Source of the DNA: Pseudomonadota bacterium
GTDB lineage: Bacteria; Desulfobacterota; Desulfobulbia; Desulfobulbales; Desulfocapsaceae
NCBI GenBank assembly: GCA_023412495.1
Contig: JAEYNP010000080.1
Span: 325,323-389,322, forward strand
DNA length: 64,000 nt
Direction of reading: 5' to 3'
In this document: one piece after another, positions 1 to 8,693 of the stretch
Numbering within the stretch: position 1 is the stretch's first letter
Layout of the letters: the number at the start of each line of letters is the position of its first letter
Notes under the pieces: generated by a model
Told to the model about the DNA's origin: nothing
The model's database searches: none
Seen by the model: only the letters and a program-made list of their open reading frames with translations
Position numbers and translations under genes: made by a program

Positions 1-177
1 CCATTTCCGGTCGTTATCGGAAAAAACGTGTGGATAGGTGCAAATGCGACGGTTGTACCCGGTATGACGGTTGGGGACAATGCGATAATCGCTGCTGGTG
101 CCGTCGTTACAAGAGATGTTCCGGCAAACGCTGTCGTCGCCGGAGTGCCGGCAAAAGTCATTAAGATGGTAGAATAA
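1..177 (+). CDS. Hexapeptide-repeat acyltransferase, C-terminal fragment
   Basis: The window opens inside this reading frame; 58 codons remain before the TAA at 175-177. The residues read as left-handed beta-helix hexapeptide repeats ([18 protein letters not shown], then VTVG-like and [12 protein letters not shown] turns) and end with the family's usual tail, [11 protein letters not shown]. This is the C-terminus of a maltose/galactoside O-acetyltransferase-like enzyme, which moves acetyl from acetyl-CoA to a hydroxyl group on a sugar. The acceptor cannot be judged from the tail. The stop abuts the next transcribed region, so it may be cotranscribed with the hydrolase downstream. Confidence 0.85.
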   Translation, partial: PFPVVIGKNVWIGANATVVPGMTVGDNAIIAAGAVVTRDVPANAVVAGVPAKVIKMVE

Positions 178-222
178 ATGGAACATTCAACTAACAGGAT
201 AAAACGTATAGGAGAACTGAAA

Positions 223-1272
223 ATGCAAAAATTAAGACAGTTAGGCATGATTGCACTCTTTTTGGGCATGATGTCCATCATCAGCACCCCGGCATTGGCT
301 CAAGATATGTCCAAAGGAGCTGATAACTTTTACAAAAGCAAGGAAGTGACTATGCAAAAGGTTACATTCAAGAATCAATACAACATGAAGGTTGCGGGGA
401 ATCTTTTCACTCCAAAGGATTTTAATGAAAATACTAAGAATCCCGCGATCATTGTCGGTCATCCTATGGGTGCCGTAAAGGAACAGAGTGCAAATCTGTA
501 TGCCACGAAAATGGCTGAACGGGGATTTGTGACCTTGTCCATAGATTTATCTTTTTGGGGCGAGAGTGAGGGCCAGCCCCGCAACGCTGTTGCACCGGAT
601 ATTTATGCCGAGGATTTCAGTGCTGCGGTAGATTTCCTGAGCACCCAACCGTTTGTTGACAGAGAGCGGATCGGTGTTCTTGGTATCTGCGGCAGCGGGA
701 GTTTTGTTATCAGCGCAGCCAAAATTGATCCCCGCATGAAAGCCATTGCGACAGTCAGCATGTACGATATGGGCGCTGCGAACCGTAACGCGCTCAGAAA
801 ATCTTTGACCTTGGAGCAGAGAAAGAAAATTATCGCAGATGCAGCAGAGCAACGCCATGTGGAGTTCACCGGAGGCGAAACCAAATACACGAGCGGGACA
901 GATCATGTACTGAACGAAAAGACTCATCCCATTCAGCGAGAGTTTTACGACTTCTACCGCACGCCGAGAGGTGAATACACGCCTGAAGGCTCGTCACCGG
1001 AACTGACAACCCACCCGACCCTTTCCAGCAACGTCAAATTCATGAACTTCTATCCGTTCAATGACATTGAGACAATTGCTCCTCGCCCTATGCTGTTCAT
1101 CGCCGGTGAAAATGCGCATTCCATCGAATTCAGCGAAGATGCCTACAAGCTGGCGGCCGAACCGAAGGAACTCCACATCATTCCGGGTGCAGGCCACGTT
1201 GATCTGTACGACCGGGTAGACCTCATTCCGTGGGACAAGCTCACCTCATTTTTCAAAGATCACCTGAAATAG
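223..1272 (+). CDS. Secreted alpha/beta hydrolase (dienelactone-hydrolase-like)
   Basis: About 349 residues. I start at 223 because GGAGAA lies 8 bases upstream and the product then begins with a clear signal peptide (MQKLRQLGMIALFLGMM... cut near ALAQ). An ATG at 178 is in frame but lacks a ribosome site. The nucleophile elbow reads GICGSGS, with Cys in the place of Ser as in dienelactone hydrolases. The catalytic His lies in GAGHVDLYD near the end. The central segment after the elbow forms a long cap. Expected role is hydrolysis of an ester or lactone in the periplasm; the substrate is unknown. Proteins like this often neighbour AraC regulators, as here. Confidence 0.85.
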   Translation: MQKLRQLGMIALFLGMMSIISTPALAQDMSKGADNFYKSKEVTMQKVTFKNQYNMKVAGNLFTPKDFNENTKNPAIIVGHPMGAVKEQSANLYATKMAERGFVTLSIDLSFWGESEGQPRNAVAPDIYAEDFSAAVDFLSTQPFVDRERIGVLGICGSGSFVISAAKIDPRMKAIATVSMYDMGAANRNALRKSLTLEQRKKIIADAAEQRHVEFTGGETKYTSGTDHVLNEKTHPIQREFYDFYRTPRGEYTPEGSSPELTTHPTLSSNVKFMNFYPFNDIETIAPRPMLFIAGENAHSIEFSEDAYKLAAEPKELHIIPGAGHVDLYDRVDLIPWDKLTSFFKDHLK

Positions 1273-1324
1273 GGTGAGAGGAGGAACCATAGTCACAACG
1301 TGACTATGGAATATTGAAAATGAC

Positions 1325-1360
1325 AAAAGGAACTCCGTAAGAATGTTCGGAGTTCCTTTT
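1325..1360. terminator. Bidirectional intrinsic terminator
   Basis: A perfect 13-base inverted repeat (arms 1325-1337 and 1348-1360, 10-base loop) begins with AAAA and ends with TTTT. It can therefore terminate both the hydrolase from the left and the AraC gene arriving from the right. Confidence 0.85.
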
Positions 1361-1423
1361 ATGGCGAGAAGCCGGAAAAACCATAGCATGTCCATTAATT
1401 TTCAGGATCAACCCTGGTAGTGA

Positions 1424-2362
1424 TTAATTCCCGCTAACTTCAAGTAATCTTTTAATATCGCGTGATGGTGGAGCACCAAACAGTCGGCTGTACTCACGGC
1501 TGAACTGGGATGGGCTTTCGTAGCCAACCTCAAACGCCGCTGTTGTCGCATCCTTTTGTTCCATGAGCATGAGTTGCCTGGCCTCGTTGAGCCGCAGCCT
1601 TTTCTGAAACTGCAACGGACTCATGGCTGTCAAGGCACGAAAATGATAATGGAGACTTGAGGTGCTCATCCCGGTGTAGGCTGCCAGATTCTCGACCTTG
1701 AACGTCTTATCGTAGTTCTCTTTCAACCAGTCAATTGCACGGGCAATCTGGTGGCTATGGCTGCCTATCATCGAGATTTGTCGTAAACGCTGCCCTTGTT
1801 CTCCCATCAGGAGGCGATACAGTATTTCCTTCTGTATAAGAGAGGCAAGTACGGGGATGTCCTCAGGATGATCAAGCAGATCAAGAAGACGTAGAAAGGC
1901 TTGTACCATTGGCAAGGTTATCCTGCTGACAGCCAAACCTCTGCTTGCATCTTGAATTCGGGAAATAGAAAGCTCATTATCAACCATCATCTGAGCGATA
2001 TGCTTCTTTTCCAACTTCAGCGTAAGACCCAGGTAGGGTTTATCTCTGCTTGCTTCAAGAATCTGTGCGACCAGCGGCAGATCGATGGATGTTATCAGAT
2101 AATGGTCCTGGTCGTAAAAATACTCATCTTCGCCGAGCAGTACGCGCTTGTGTCCTTGGGCGATCAGGCAAATAGACGGTTCCTGCATGTAACTCGTCAG
2201 CTCGGTGGGGGCTTGGTACCGATAAATCGATAAAGCAGGATAGACGGAGGTTGGTTCATTTCCTTTCGCCAACGTCCAGCGGTCCATCTTTTCTACTAAA
2301 GATCTCATCGCCTCAACAAGAGTCACGTCATCATGTCGAGGAACTGGATTGTCAGTTTTCAT
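1424..2362 (-). CDS. AraC-family transcriptional regulator
   Basis: 312 residues. Residues 25-190 form an AraC_N (cupin-like) effector domain, with the segment EPSICLIAQGHKRVLLGE typical of this subfamily. Residues 205-300 form the double helix-turn-helix domain, including YTGMSTSSLHYHFRAL and the second helix VGYESPSQFSREYSRLFG. GGAGAA sits 7 bases before the ATG. It converges on the alpha/beta hydrolase gene and is divergent from the cyclophilin-like and metallo-hydrolase genes, which are its likely targets. The inducer is not predictable. Confidence 0.9.
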   Translation of the reverse strand: MKTDNPVPRHDDVTLVEAMRSLVEKMDRWTLAKGNEPTSVYPALSIYRYQAPTELTSYMQEPSICLIAQGHKRVLLGEDEYFYDQDHYLITSIDLPLVAQILEASRDKPYLGLTLKLEKKHIAQMMVDNELSISRIQDASRGLAVSRITLPMVQAFLRLLDLLDHPEDIPVLASLIQKEILYRLLMGEQGQRLRQISMIGSHSHQIARAIDWLKENYDKTFKVENLAAYTGMSTSSLHYHFRALTAMSPLQFQKRLRLNEARQLMLMEQKDATTAAFEVGYESPSQFSREYSRLFGAPPSRDIKRLLEVSGN

Positions 2363-2656
2363 GCGTGTTTCTCCATTTTGAGAGTTTTATGTATTCTAAC
2401 CATAGGGCTGCTGTGAATAAAGTGATTTGAGATTTCCTGGAGAATCAGGCAAGGATTGTGGAGGATCGTTCTACTGCAAACGGATATCTCCTGGTTAATA
2501 TACATCTCATGCCGGCATATCGACTGCACTGAAAAGAGCTGGCGTCGACTTTGCATGAGAAAGCTGCATGGAGGGAGTTGCCGTTGAAGTCTTTATATAA
2601 AAGGCCTGAGTCAAGAACGCCGCTGTTACTGACAAAAACCATGAGAGGAATGCAGG

Positions 2657-3190
2657 ATGAAAGAAGTGGCCGTCTTTGCTTTTGTTTTGGTTGCATTTTT
2701 TGCCATTCCGGCATACGGAGCTGATCCTGCGCGTTCTGCAGGCAGCAGCATGGAGAATCGAACCTCTGACTCATCTGCTGCAGGCGTATCGACAGCCCCG
2801 GCTTTTTCTCTCGCAGCCAAAAGAGGATCCCCTATGAAAATTCGTTTATCGGCCGGCAACACTGTGCTGACGGCAACGATGCTGGACAATGAAACGACTC
2901 GTGATTTCATGGCCCTGCTGCCTTTGACCGTAACGTTCAAGGATTATGCGGGTACGGAAAAGATCACATACTTGCCCCGACGGTTAACCATAGCAGGAGC
3001 ACCCGCGGGGACGGACCCTTCGGTCGGGGATATCGCCTATTATGCGCCTTGGGGCAATATCGCCATCTATTACAAAGATTTTGGCTACTCAGAAGGGCTC
3101 ATCATATTGGGACATATCATCTCAGGTATAGAAGAGCTTGCAGGCAAGAATGATGATTTTGCGGTAACAATTGAATCTGTGACTGAGTGA
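2657..3190 (+). CDS. Secreted cyclophilin-like fold protein
   Basis: 177 residues with a signal peptide (MKEVAVFAFVLVAFFAIPAYGA). After a low-complexity linker, residues 55-175 match the bacterial cyclophilin-like domain: MKIRLSAGNTVLTATMLDN, then TRDFMALLPLTVTFKDYAGTEK and the conserved block VGDIAYYAPWGNIAIYYKDF. Members share the cyclophilin barrel, but prolyl isomerase activity is not established for them. The gene precedes a metallo-beta-lactamase-fold lipoprotein by 52 bases and probably shares its transcript. Homologues often sit beside AraC regulators and hydrolases, as here. Confidence 0.85.
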   Translation: MKEVAVFAFVLVAFFAIPAYGADPARSAGSSMENRTSDSSAAGVSTAPAFSLAAKRGSPMKIRLSAGNTVLTATMLDNETTRDFMALLPLTVTFKDYAGTEKITYLPRRLTIAGAPAGTDPSVGDIAYYAPWGNIAIYYKDFGYSEGLIILGHIISGIEELAGKNDDFAVTIESVTE

Positions 3191-3242
3191 TGATTGGTTT
3201 CCTGCCTAAGACGCCAGGTTTGGCAATGAAGACGAGCAGTTT

Positions 3243-4385
3243 ATGAGAAAAATTTTGTTTTGTTTGCTGCTGTTGGGCTGTTGCCTCGTTGCAGGGGCCT
3301 GCATGTTTGTCAACCACCCCCAGTTCGGCCAGCAACAGATACAGAGCGGTTTTTATTCGATTGCAGATTCCTCCCATTATCATGATGGGGAATTTCATAA
3401 TCTGATACCGACCTCTGTATTGAGTGACGGCAGCAGCACATTCTCCATTCTGATGAGCGATCTTTTCTCCAGTGCGGGACGGTTGAGACCTGAAAATCCG
3501 ATCCCGACCATCAAAACGGAACTAAAGAGATTTGATAAAAATACGGACCAGGTTATCTGGTTCGGACATTCTTCCTGCTTTGTGCAACTGGAAGGAAAAA
3601 GCATCCTGATCGACCCTGTATTCAGCGACTACGCATCGCCCCTGCCTTTTGTCAACAAAGCGTTTGAAGGTACGGGCATATATGCCGCGGATGATATGCC
3701 TGAGATCGATTATCTGCTGATCACCCACGACCATTGGGATCATCTGGATTACTCGACTGTGATCGCTCTGAAGTCCAAGGTGAAACATGTGGTTTGCCCA
3801 TTGGGAGTGGGCGCTCATTTTAAGAAATGGGGATATGCTCAGGAACGGATCCACGAAGCAGACTGGTACGATCGGCTGGAACTGGAAAAAGAGATTACAA
3901 TTCATGTGTTGCCGGCAAGACACTACTCTGGCCGGCGGATGTCCAGAAACAAAACTCTTTGGGCTGGCTTTGCCCTTGAAAGCGAAAAACGACGGCTCTT
4001 TTTTAGCGGTGACAGCGGTTATGGACCGCATTTTTCCGAGATCGGCCGGAAGTTTTCCGGTTTTGACCTCGTGTTCCTTGATTGCGGGCAGTACGACAAG
4101 CGCTGGGCATACATTCACATGAATCCGGAAGAGGCCGTGAGAGCTGCAAAAGACTTGCAGACTAAAGCACTGCTTCCTGCGCATGTCGGCAAGTTCACCA
4201 TTGCCAGGCATCCCTGGGATGAGCCTTTCACACGCATTGCTGGGGCGAGCAGGAAGGAAAATACCCGGCTCTTAACGCCCCAAATTGGAGAACCGATCTT
4301 TCTTGATAGCATTCAAACAAAAATGTCCCAATGGTGGAACGATACGAACTTACTCGCTCCAAACAATGTCCTGGCAGAGAAATGA
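3243..4385 (+). CDS. Metallo-beta-lactamase-fold lipoprotein hydrolase
   Basis: 380 residues. A lipobox (LVAGAC) ends the leader, so the protein is probably anchored in a membrane facing the periplasm. The metal-binding signature HDHWDH lies near residue 160. Later ligands are in LPARHYSGR, FSGDSGYG and LLPAHVGKF, the UlaG/NAPE-PLD-like pattern of binuclear zinc hydrolases. The substrate could be a phosphodiester, an N-acyl lipid or a lactone. It follows the cyclophilin-like gene closely. The Shine-Dalgarno sequence is weak. Confidence 0.85.
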   Translation: MRKILFCLLLLGCCLVAGACMFVNHPQFGQQQIQSGFYSIADSSHYHDGEFHNLIPTSVLSDGSSTFSILMSDLFSSAGRLRPENPIPTIKTELKRFDKNTDQVIWFGHSSCFVQLEGKSILIDPVFSDYASPLPFVNKAFEGTGIYAADDMPEIDYLLITHDHWDHLDYSTVIALKSKVKHVVCPLGVGAHFKKWGYAQERIHEADWYDRLELEKEITIHVLPARHYSGRRMSRNKTLWAGFALESEKRRLFFSGDSGYGPHFSEIGRKFSGFDLVFLDCGQYDKRWAYIHMNPEEAVRAAKDLQTKALLPAHVGKFTIARHPWDEPFTRIAGASRKENTRLLTPQIGEPIFLDSIQTKMSQWWNDTNLLAPNNVLAEK

Positions 4386-4432
4386 CAATGCGAATGAAAC
4401 TCAACCTAACTGGTATTTCGGTTTAGCCTGCC

Positions 4433-4450
4433 AATGATAAGGTTATCATT
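4433..4450. repeat. 18-bp palindrome at the island border
   Basis: AATGATAA-GG-TTATCATT: perfect 8-base arms around GG. It lies between the metallo-hydrolase stop and the end of the AT-rich ATPase gene, in a 224-base gap with no gene. It could be an operator, a weak terminator or a relic of integration; nothing here decides. Confidence 0.4.
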
Positions 4451-4609
4451 AAGTTGTGAACTTTGAATTTAGATGTCTACTGTTCAGGTTGGGCGTAGTT
4501 TTGAAATACTTCTTGGCGAAGAATGCTGAAATTGCCATATGAAAGTCCAAAACATTTGACCTCTTCGTTCCAAAACTCTAACATTGTGGGAAAAATACTG
4601 ATTAAAATT

Positions 4610-6934
4610 TTAAGCAGTAGTTTCAACACCGAGAGCTAACCAAAATGCCGGATTAAGAATGAACAGTAATTGTTTTGAATTTTTTCGCCTAAGAGCAATT
4701 AGGATTTTCAAGTCGTAGTTGAAATTGTATATATACCGTGGGTCCTCGTCCCTTATTCGAATACCTAAGAATCCGAAGTATAGCAGACAGTCTACTACTG
4801 TTTGCACATCGCTTTCGTTCACACCGTGCAATTTTATTATATCATAAAGTTGATCTTCTGATAATTCGGATGGTTCACCAACGAACTCATATAATAGATC
4901 TGCTGCTTCAGGAATAACATCAGACAACTCTCGATCAGCTTCTATCAGTAAGTCACTTGAATAGCTGTTCAATCCTTTTAGAATGTCGTCGCTCTCGATC
5001 TTTTCATGATCTAAATTGACAGCAAATCCTTTACAGTAACCCACCAATTTCAGCAAATTGCGCGGGCGCATAAGTGATCGATCAATCAGGTATTGAGATG
5101 TCTCCTCGCCACTGTAATGACTTGTACAAATTGATCCCCAAACTTGCGTAAAGGTTAAATCGTCCGAAAATATTTGAATTAATCGTCTCCTTAAAACCTC
5201 ACGTAATAGATCAGAGTCACTCCAATCGAGGGAAGCTCTAGTCTCTTTCCCAAAATCGGGACTGGAATCCATCAAAAGCTGATAAATATCATTTCTAACG
5301 AAAACTATACATGACATAGTCACTTCGGCTTTCCGCATTTCACGCTGAACTTTTCTCGCCGCATCAATTAAGCATCGCAGAATCAGAATATCACCGGAAC
5401 CAATCCCTTTATATGACCAGCCCCGATCAAGGTTGTCAAATAGCACAAGGACTCTCGACTTATGGATGAGATAGTCTTCTAGTACTGCTCGCAGTTCAGA
5501 AATTGTGGTTGTGTGTAGCAGGTTCGTGACTTGATCCGTTGTTAGTCGAACGCCATTCGCACCTCCAAATTTGGCTTCATATGCATCTATAATATTCTGG
5601 GAAAGTATCAAAAGACGCTCTGAAAAATCACCTTCTACGGCTCCCAAACCAATACCTTGTAGCTTTTTAAGATTTTCATAACGCAGCGAAAGTTCGTTGT
5701 CGAATCGCTTGCGTTCTTTATCATTCTCGAGAACTTTTCTTGCGATTTCGAGCAGTAAGAGATATTCCCAAAATGCTGTTATCAAATGACCTTTCGCTCC
5801 ATCAGAAAGCAAATCTAGCACATGTTCTTTTAGCTTGACTAGTTGATATCCCTCAGGTTTTAAGTCTATTACAACATTACGTTTATCTTTTCGTACATGA
5901 TCACGTACTTGAAAGAACAAGGCCGTTTTTCCCGTACCCTTTCGACCAACAACCAGATTAATTTCTCCTCTCAAAGCACGGTTATACTCGTCTGTCTGAA
6001 CATAGTAAGACGCAAGAGTTTGAAATTCATTCTCTGCCATTGGGTCGCCTAAAGAAATCTGCTGCAAAATACTTCCAGGCTGAACATTGACAGTTTCTCG
6101 CATCTGCAAAATTTCATAGACGTCACCTGCAAATTCCTGTATGCGATTATTTATTTCATCTAACGAAAAATATGTCTCTGCGGCGTCCCTCAGATCCAAG
6201 GGGACGTTATGCCTTCCATCTTGAAGGACAAGCGTTCGCTTGCCCATTCCATGCGCTAAACCTGCAATAAATGCAGCTCTTATATTGTGCACAAAGGCAT
6301 CTTGATACTCAGGTGAAAGTAACGGAATCAACACTCCCACAGATTTTGAAACATGTCTAATGGCGTCAATTGCAGAGAGTCGCGCATCTTCAGAGGGAGT
6401 GAAACTCCTGTAAAACAGACGTGCTTTTTTGACTCTTGTTACAATCCTGGCAGTGCTTGGCGTTCTAATTGGCGTTTCAAGCAAATAAACAGGTGCTCTA
6501 TTATCAATTTCCGTTTCGAACTTTAATGGCGTATGATCATTTGATTTAATCAATATCGCACACAATCCATTTTGATCTGGGTATGTTTCGTATCCGAGGG
6601 TATCGAAAATTCCTACCTTAGTTGCAACGGTGTCATCAGATAACAGTGATGAATTTTTAACTAATATAACTCGTTTTTGAATTCCAATTGCATAGCCCAC
6701 TTCGTAGCAAACATTAAAATTGAGTTTCGTAACATCCGCAACAACAACTTCGGCATTTTCTATTCCTGTCAGAATTGGCAAAGTAAGCGGGCGACCGGCG
6801 ATATCGTTATGTTCCCAAGTGTGAAAATCGATATTTCTGCTTGTTGCATTAGCACTCTTTACAGCTGTGTTAATCGTAAAACTAAGTTCCTGAGGGGAAC
6901 CTGGATATGCAACAAACGCCGTTTTTTTTCCCAT
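4610..6934 (-). CDS. STAND-like P-loop ATPase with two TIR/deoxyribosyltransferase-like domains (Sll1717-type)
   Basis: About 774 residues; the start follows AAGGGG by 6 bases. Residues 1-120 look like a nucleoside-deoxyribosyltransferase/TIR-like fold: FVAYPGSPQEL, then AEVVVADVTKLNFNVCYEVG, where the Glu after Y is the usual catalytic position. A second, diverged copy spans about 165-275 (LFYRSFTPSEDARL ... FIAGLAHGMGKRTLVL). The ATPase core follows, with Walker A GRKGTGKTALF near 329 and Walker B VLVLFDNLDRGW near 498. The C-terminal half is helical. This order, a nucleotide-acting effector plus a STAND-type switch, is known in antiphage proteins; defence is inferred. The gene is clearly richer in A+T than its neighbours, suggesting transfer. 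Confidence 0.7.
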   Translation of the reverse strand: MGKKTAFVAYPGSPQELSFTINTAVKSANATSRNIDFHTWEHNDIAGRPLTLPILTGIENAEVVVADVTKLNFNVCYEVGYAIGIQKRVILVKNSSLLSDDTVATKVGIFDTLGYETYPDQNGLCAILIKSNDHTPLKFETEIDNRAPVYLLETPIRTPSTARIVTRVKKARLFYRSFTPSEDARLSAIDAIRHVSKSVGVLIPLLSPEYQDAFVHNIRAAFIAGLAHGMGKRTLVLQDGRHNVPLDLRDAAETYFSLDEINNRIQEFAGDVYEILQMRETVNVQPGSILQQISLGDPMAENEFQTLASYYVQTDEYNRALRGEINLVVGRKGTGKTALFFQVRDHVRKDKRNVVIDLKPEGYQLVKLKEHVLDLLSDGAKGHLITAFWEYLLLLEIARKVLENDKERKRFDNELSLRYENLKKLQGIGLGAVEGDFSERLLILSQNIIDAYEAKFGGANGVRLTTDQVTNLLHTTTISELRAVLEDYLIHKSRVLVLFDNLDRGWSYKGIGSGDILILRCLIDAARKVQREMRKAEVTMSCIVFVRNDIYQLLMDSSPDFGKETRASLDWSDSDLLREVLRRRLIQIFSDDLTFTQVWGSICTSHYSGEETSQYLIDRSLMRPRNLLKLVGYCKGFAVNLDHEKIESDDILKGLNSYSSDLLIEADRELSDVIPEAADLLYEFVGEPSELSEDQLYDIIKLHGVNESDVQTVVDCLLYFGFLGIRIRDEDPRYIYNFNYDLKILIALRRKNSKQLLFILNPAFWLALGVETTA

Positions 6935-7255
6935 ATTTAACCCCTTATGTAACAATAAGTTGTCTATATGATTTTAACTTAGAAAAAATTACTGTGACAA
7001 GATTTCAAAAAGATCATGACTAAAAAGAAATGTAGTAGCATAGCACATTGTTTTGAGAAGCACATGGCTAAAATTCCCGTTTCCAATCCCTTCGACCAAA
7101 GTCAAAATATTTCCAAAATATCATTACCGAAATAGTTGGTTACAGAAAGGAGTTTTTTTAAGATATCTTGGACGGCACATTGAGCTTCCCAGGAAGAGGA
7201 GATGTCCAATTGCAAGCTTGAGATACGGTAGAACCTAAGAACTTGAGACTATTCC
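6935..7255. other. AT-rich spacer upstream of the ATPase gene
   Basis: 321 bases holding the ATPase promoter region and the tail of the toxin-antitoxin operon. A 23-codon frame begins at 7064 without a convincing ribosome site, and I do not call it. I see no repeat, tRNA or integrase. Confidence 0.5.
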
Positions 7256-7684
7256 TCAGCCTTTCTGATTATTCCAAGGGTTGATAACGTTGAGACCTGC
7301 GGCTTGGAATGGGCTAACGTCTCGTGTCGCGACACTAAATCGGTTAGTAGCCGCAATAGCCGCAATATATCCATCTGCTGCAGCAATTGCTAAACCGGTG
7401 GATTTAGCTTTTGCAATGACTTCAGCATAAGCGGTCGTACAGTTCATATCAAACGGAAGTACACGTCCGGAAAACAGTGGTAAAATTTGATTTTCAAGAC
7501 TGCTTTGCAATTCATCTCGTCGCTTTCCAGCTGGAAGGTTTGCAACTCCAAAACGCAGTTCAGCTACAGTAATTGCTGATAAATAGAGTGTTTCTAGTGA
7601 TTGCGCATCAATCCAGTTAATAACACGGGCCTCAGGAGCACGACGCAACGGTTCTGATATTACATTTGTATCCAACAGTATCAT
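7256..7684 (-). CDS. vapC: PIN-domain toxin (FitB/VapC family)
   Basis: 142 residues, a full-length PIN-domain ribonuclease. The acidic metal ligands are visible: D5 in LLDTNVISE, E42 in TVAELRFG, and the C-terminal pair in IAAADGYIAAIA. The LLDTNVISEPLRR opening is typical of the FitB/StbB branch. Its ATG overlaps the antitoxin stop (ATGA), so the two are translationally coupled. Toxins of this type cut RNA (often tRNA or rRNA) and are neutralised by the partner. It lies within the AT-rich island. Confidence 0.92.
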   Translation of the reverse strand: MILLDTNVISEPLRRAPEARVINWIDAQSLETLYLSAITVAELRFGVANLPAGKRRDELQSSLENQILPLFSGRVLPFDMNCTTAYAEVIAKAKSTGLAIAAADGYIAAIAATNRFSVATRDVSPFQAAGLNVINPWNNQKG

Positions 7685-7935
7685 TCAAGATTCACCGGTT
7701 TGGCCGGAGTTTTATCACGGCTCTGCTCAAAAATTGAAAACTCGTCATCAGTCAAATTGATTTTTCGACCAATTTTAGCAAGTAACGAACCAAGTTTTAC
7801 CCTTCCTTCCGGCCGGACGGCATTTTCCAATATCTCACGAATTTCAGCTTCAGCGCTTCGGCCATGCTGAGCAGCTCTAACCCGCAAAGCGCGATGAACT
7901 TCATCCGGCACGTTTCTAACAGTGATTGATCTCAT
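7681..7935 (-). CDS. vapB: FitA/VapB-type ribbon-helix-helix antitoxin
   Basis: 84 residues. The first 45 are a ribbon-helix-helix DNA-binding domain (MRSITVRNVPDEVHRALR, then AQHGRSAEAEIREILE), as in FitA. The C-terminal tail, rich in charged residues, should wrap the PIN toxin. GAGAGAGGTG precedes the ATG. As with other antitoxins it is expected to bind the palindrome in its own promoter together with the toxin. Confidence 0.92.
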   Translation of the reverse strand: MRSITVRNVPDEVHRALRVRAAQHGRSAEAEIREILENAVRPEGRVKLGSLLAKIGRKINLTDDEFSIFEQSRDKTPAKPVNLE

Positions 7936-7963
7936 GATTTCACCTCTCTCTTGTGCTTTATTT

Positions 7964-7998
7964 GCTTACATTATATCACAATGCAAGCAGAATAGCAA
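7964..7998 (-). promoter_or_regulatory. Toxin-antitoxin promoter with overlapping operator
   Basis: On the minus strand TTGCTA (7998-7993) and a perfect TATAAT (7975-7970) are 17 bases apart, 35 bases upstream of the antitoxin. A palindrome at 7964-7988 (9-base arms GCTTRCATT/AATGYAAGC, 7-base spacer, one mismatch) covers the -10 box. This is a likely autoregulatory FitA operator. Confidence 0.65.
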
Positions 7999-8024
7999 GA
8001 TTCGCAACATCTAGTGGCCGGGTG

Positions 8025-8693
8025 TCAATCCTCCCACAGGGCGGGGTCGACTATCCCTATTTTGATGGCATACTTGAGAAGTTCCATACTGCTGTGCACA
8101 CCGAGCTTTGCCATGATGCTGGAGCGGTGCTTCTCCACGGTCTTGGCGCTGACGAAGAGCAGGTCGGCGATGGCTTTGGTCGACCTGCCCTGGACGACCA
8201 GCCGGAATACCTGCTGTTCCCTCTCCGACAGGAGATCGTAACCGCGGACGGTGGGCTCCGCCTTTTTGTTTTCCAGGTAGGCATCGATCACGCTGGCCTT
8301 TATTTTGGGACTGAGAAAATAGTCGCCGCGGTGAACCGCCCTGATGGCATCGAGAATGTCGGTGGAATGCGAAGCCTTCAGCACGTAACCCCTGACGCCG
8401 GCGCCGAGGGCCTGACGAACATAGCTTTCCCGGACATGCATGGACAGGATGACGATGCCGAGTCCAGGGGCCGCCTCCTTCAGTAGAGGGACGGCTTCCA
8501 GGCCGGAAAGTTTTGGCATGGCGATATCCAGGAGAACGATGTCCGGCTTGAGGGCCCGGGCCTTGGTCAACACCTCCTCTCCGTCCACCGCCTCGCCTGC
8601 CACCACCATATCGGTCTGTTCGCCGATCATCTGGCAGATGCCCTTGCGGACCACGTCATGGTCGTCGGCTATGAGAATTCGTATTTCAGCCAT
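8025..8693 (-). CDS. NarL/FixJ-type response regulator
   Basis: 222 residues. The receiver domain (1-120) has the acidic pocket DDH, the phosphoacceptor Asp in DIVLLDIAMP, and the conserved Lys in YVLKAS. The LuxR-type helix-turn-helix (155-215) reads LSEREQQVFRLVVQGRSTKA and then KTVEKHRSSIMAKLG. It overlaps the end of the sensor kinase gene by 8 bases, so the pair is one operon. The kinase is of the HisKA_3 class, the normal partner of NarL-type regulators. Targets are unknown; the PPK2 gene starts 590 bases beyond the kinase on the other strand. Confidence 0.95.
   Translation of the reverse strand: MAEIRILIADDHDVVRKGICQMIGEQTDMVVAGEAVDGEEVLTKARALKPDIVLLDIAMPKLSGLEAVPLLKEAAPGLGIVILSMHVRESYVRQALGAGVRGYVLKASHSTDILDAIRAVHRGDYFLSPKIKASVIDAYLENKKAEPTVRGYDLLSEREQQVFRLVVQGRSTKAIADLLFVSAKTVEKHRSSIMAKLGVHSSMELLKYAIKIGIVDPALWED

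Noticed and set aside
7064..7135. 23-codon frame upstream of the ATPase gene
   Set aside because: No convincing ribosome site, very short and no family likeness.
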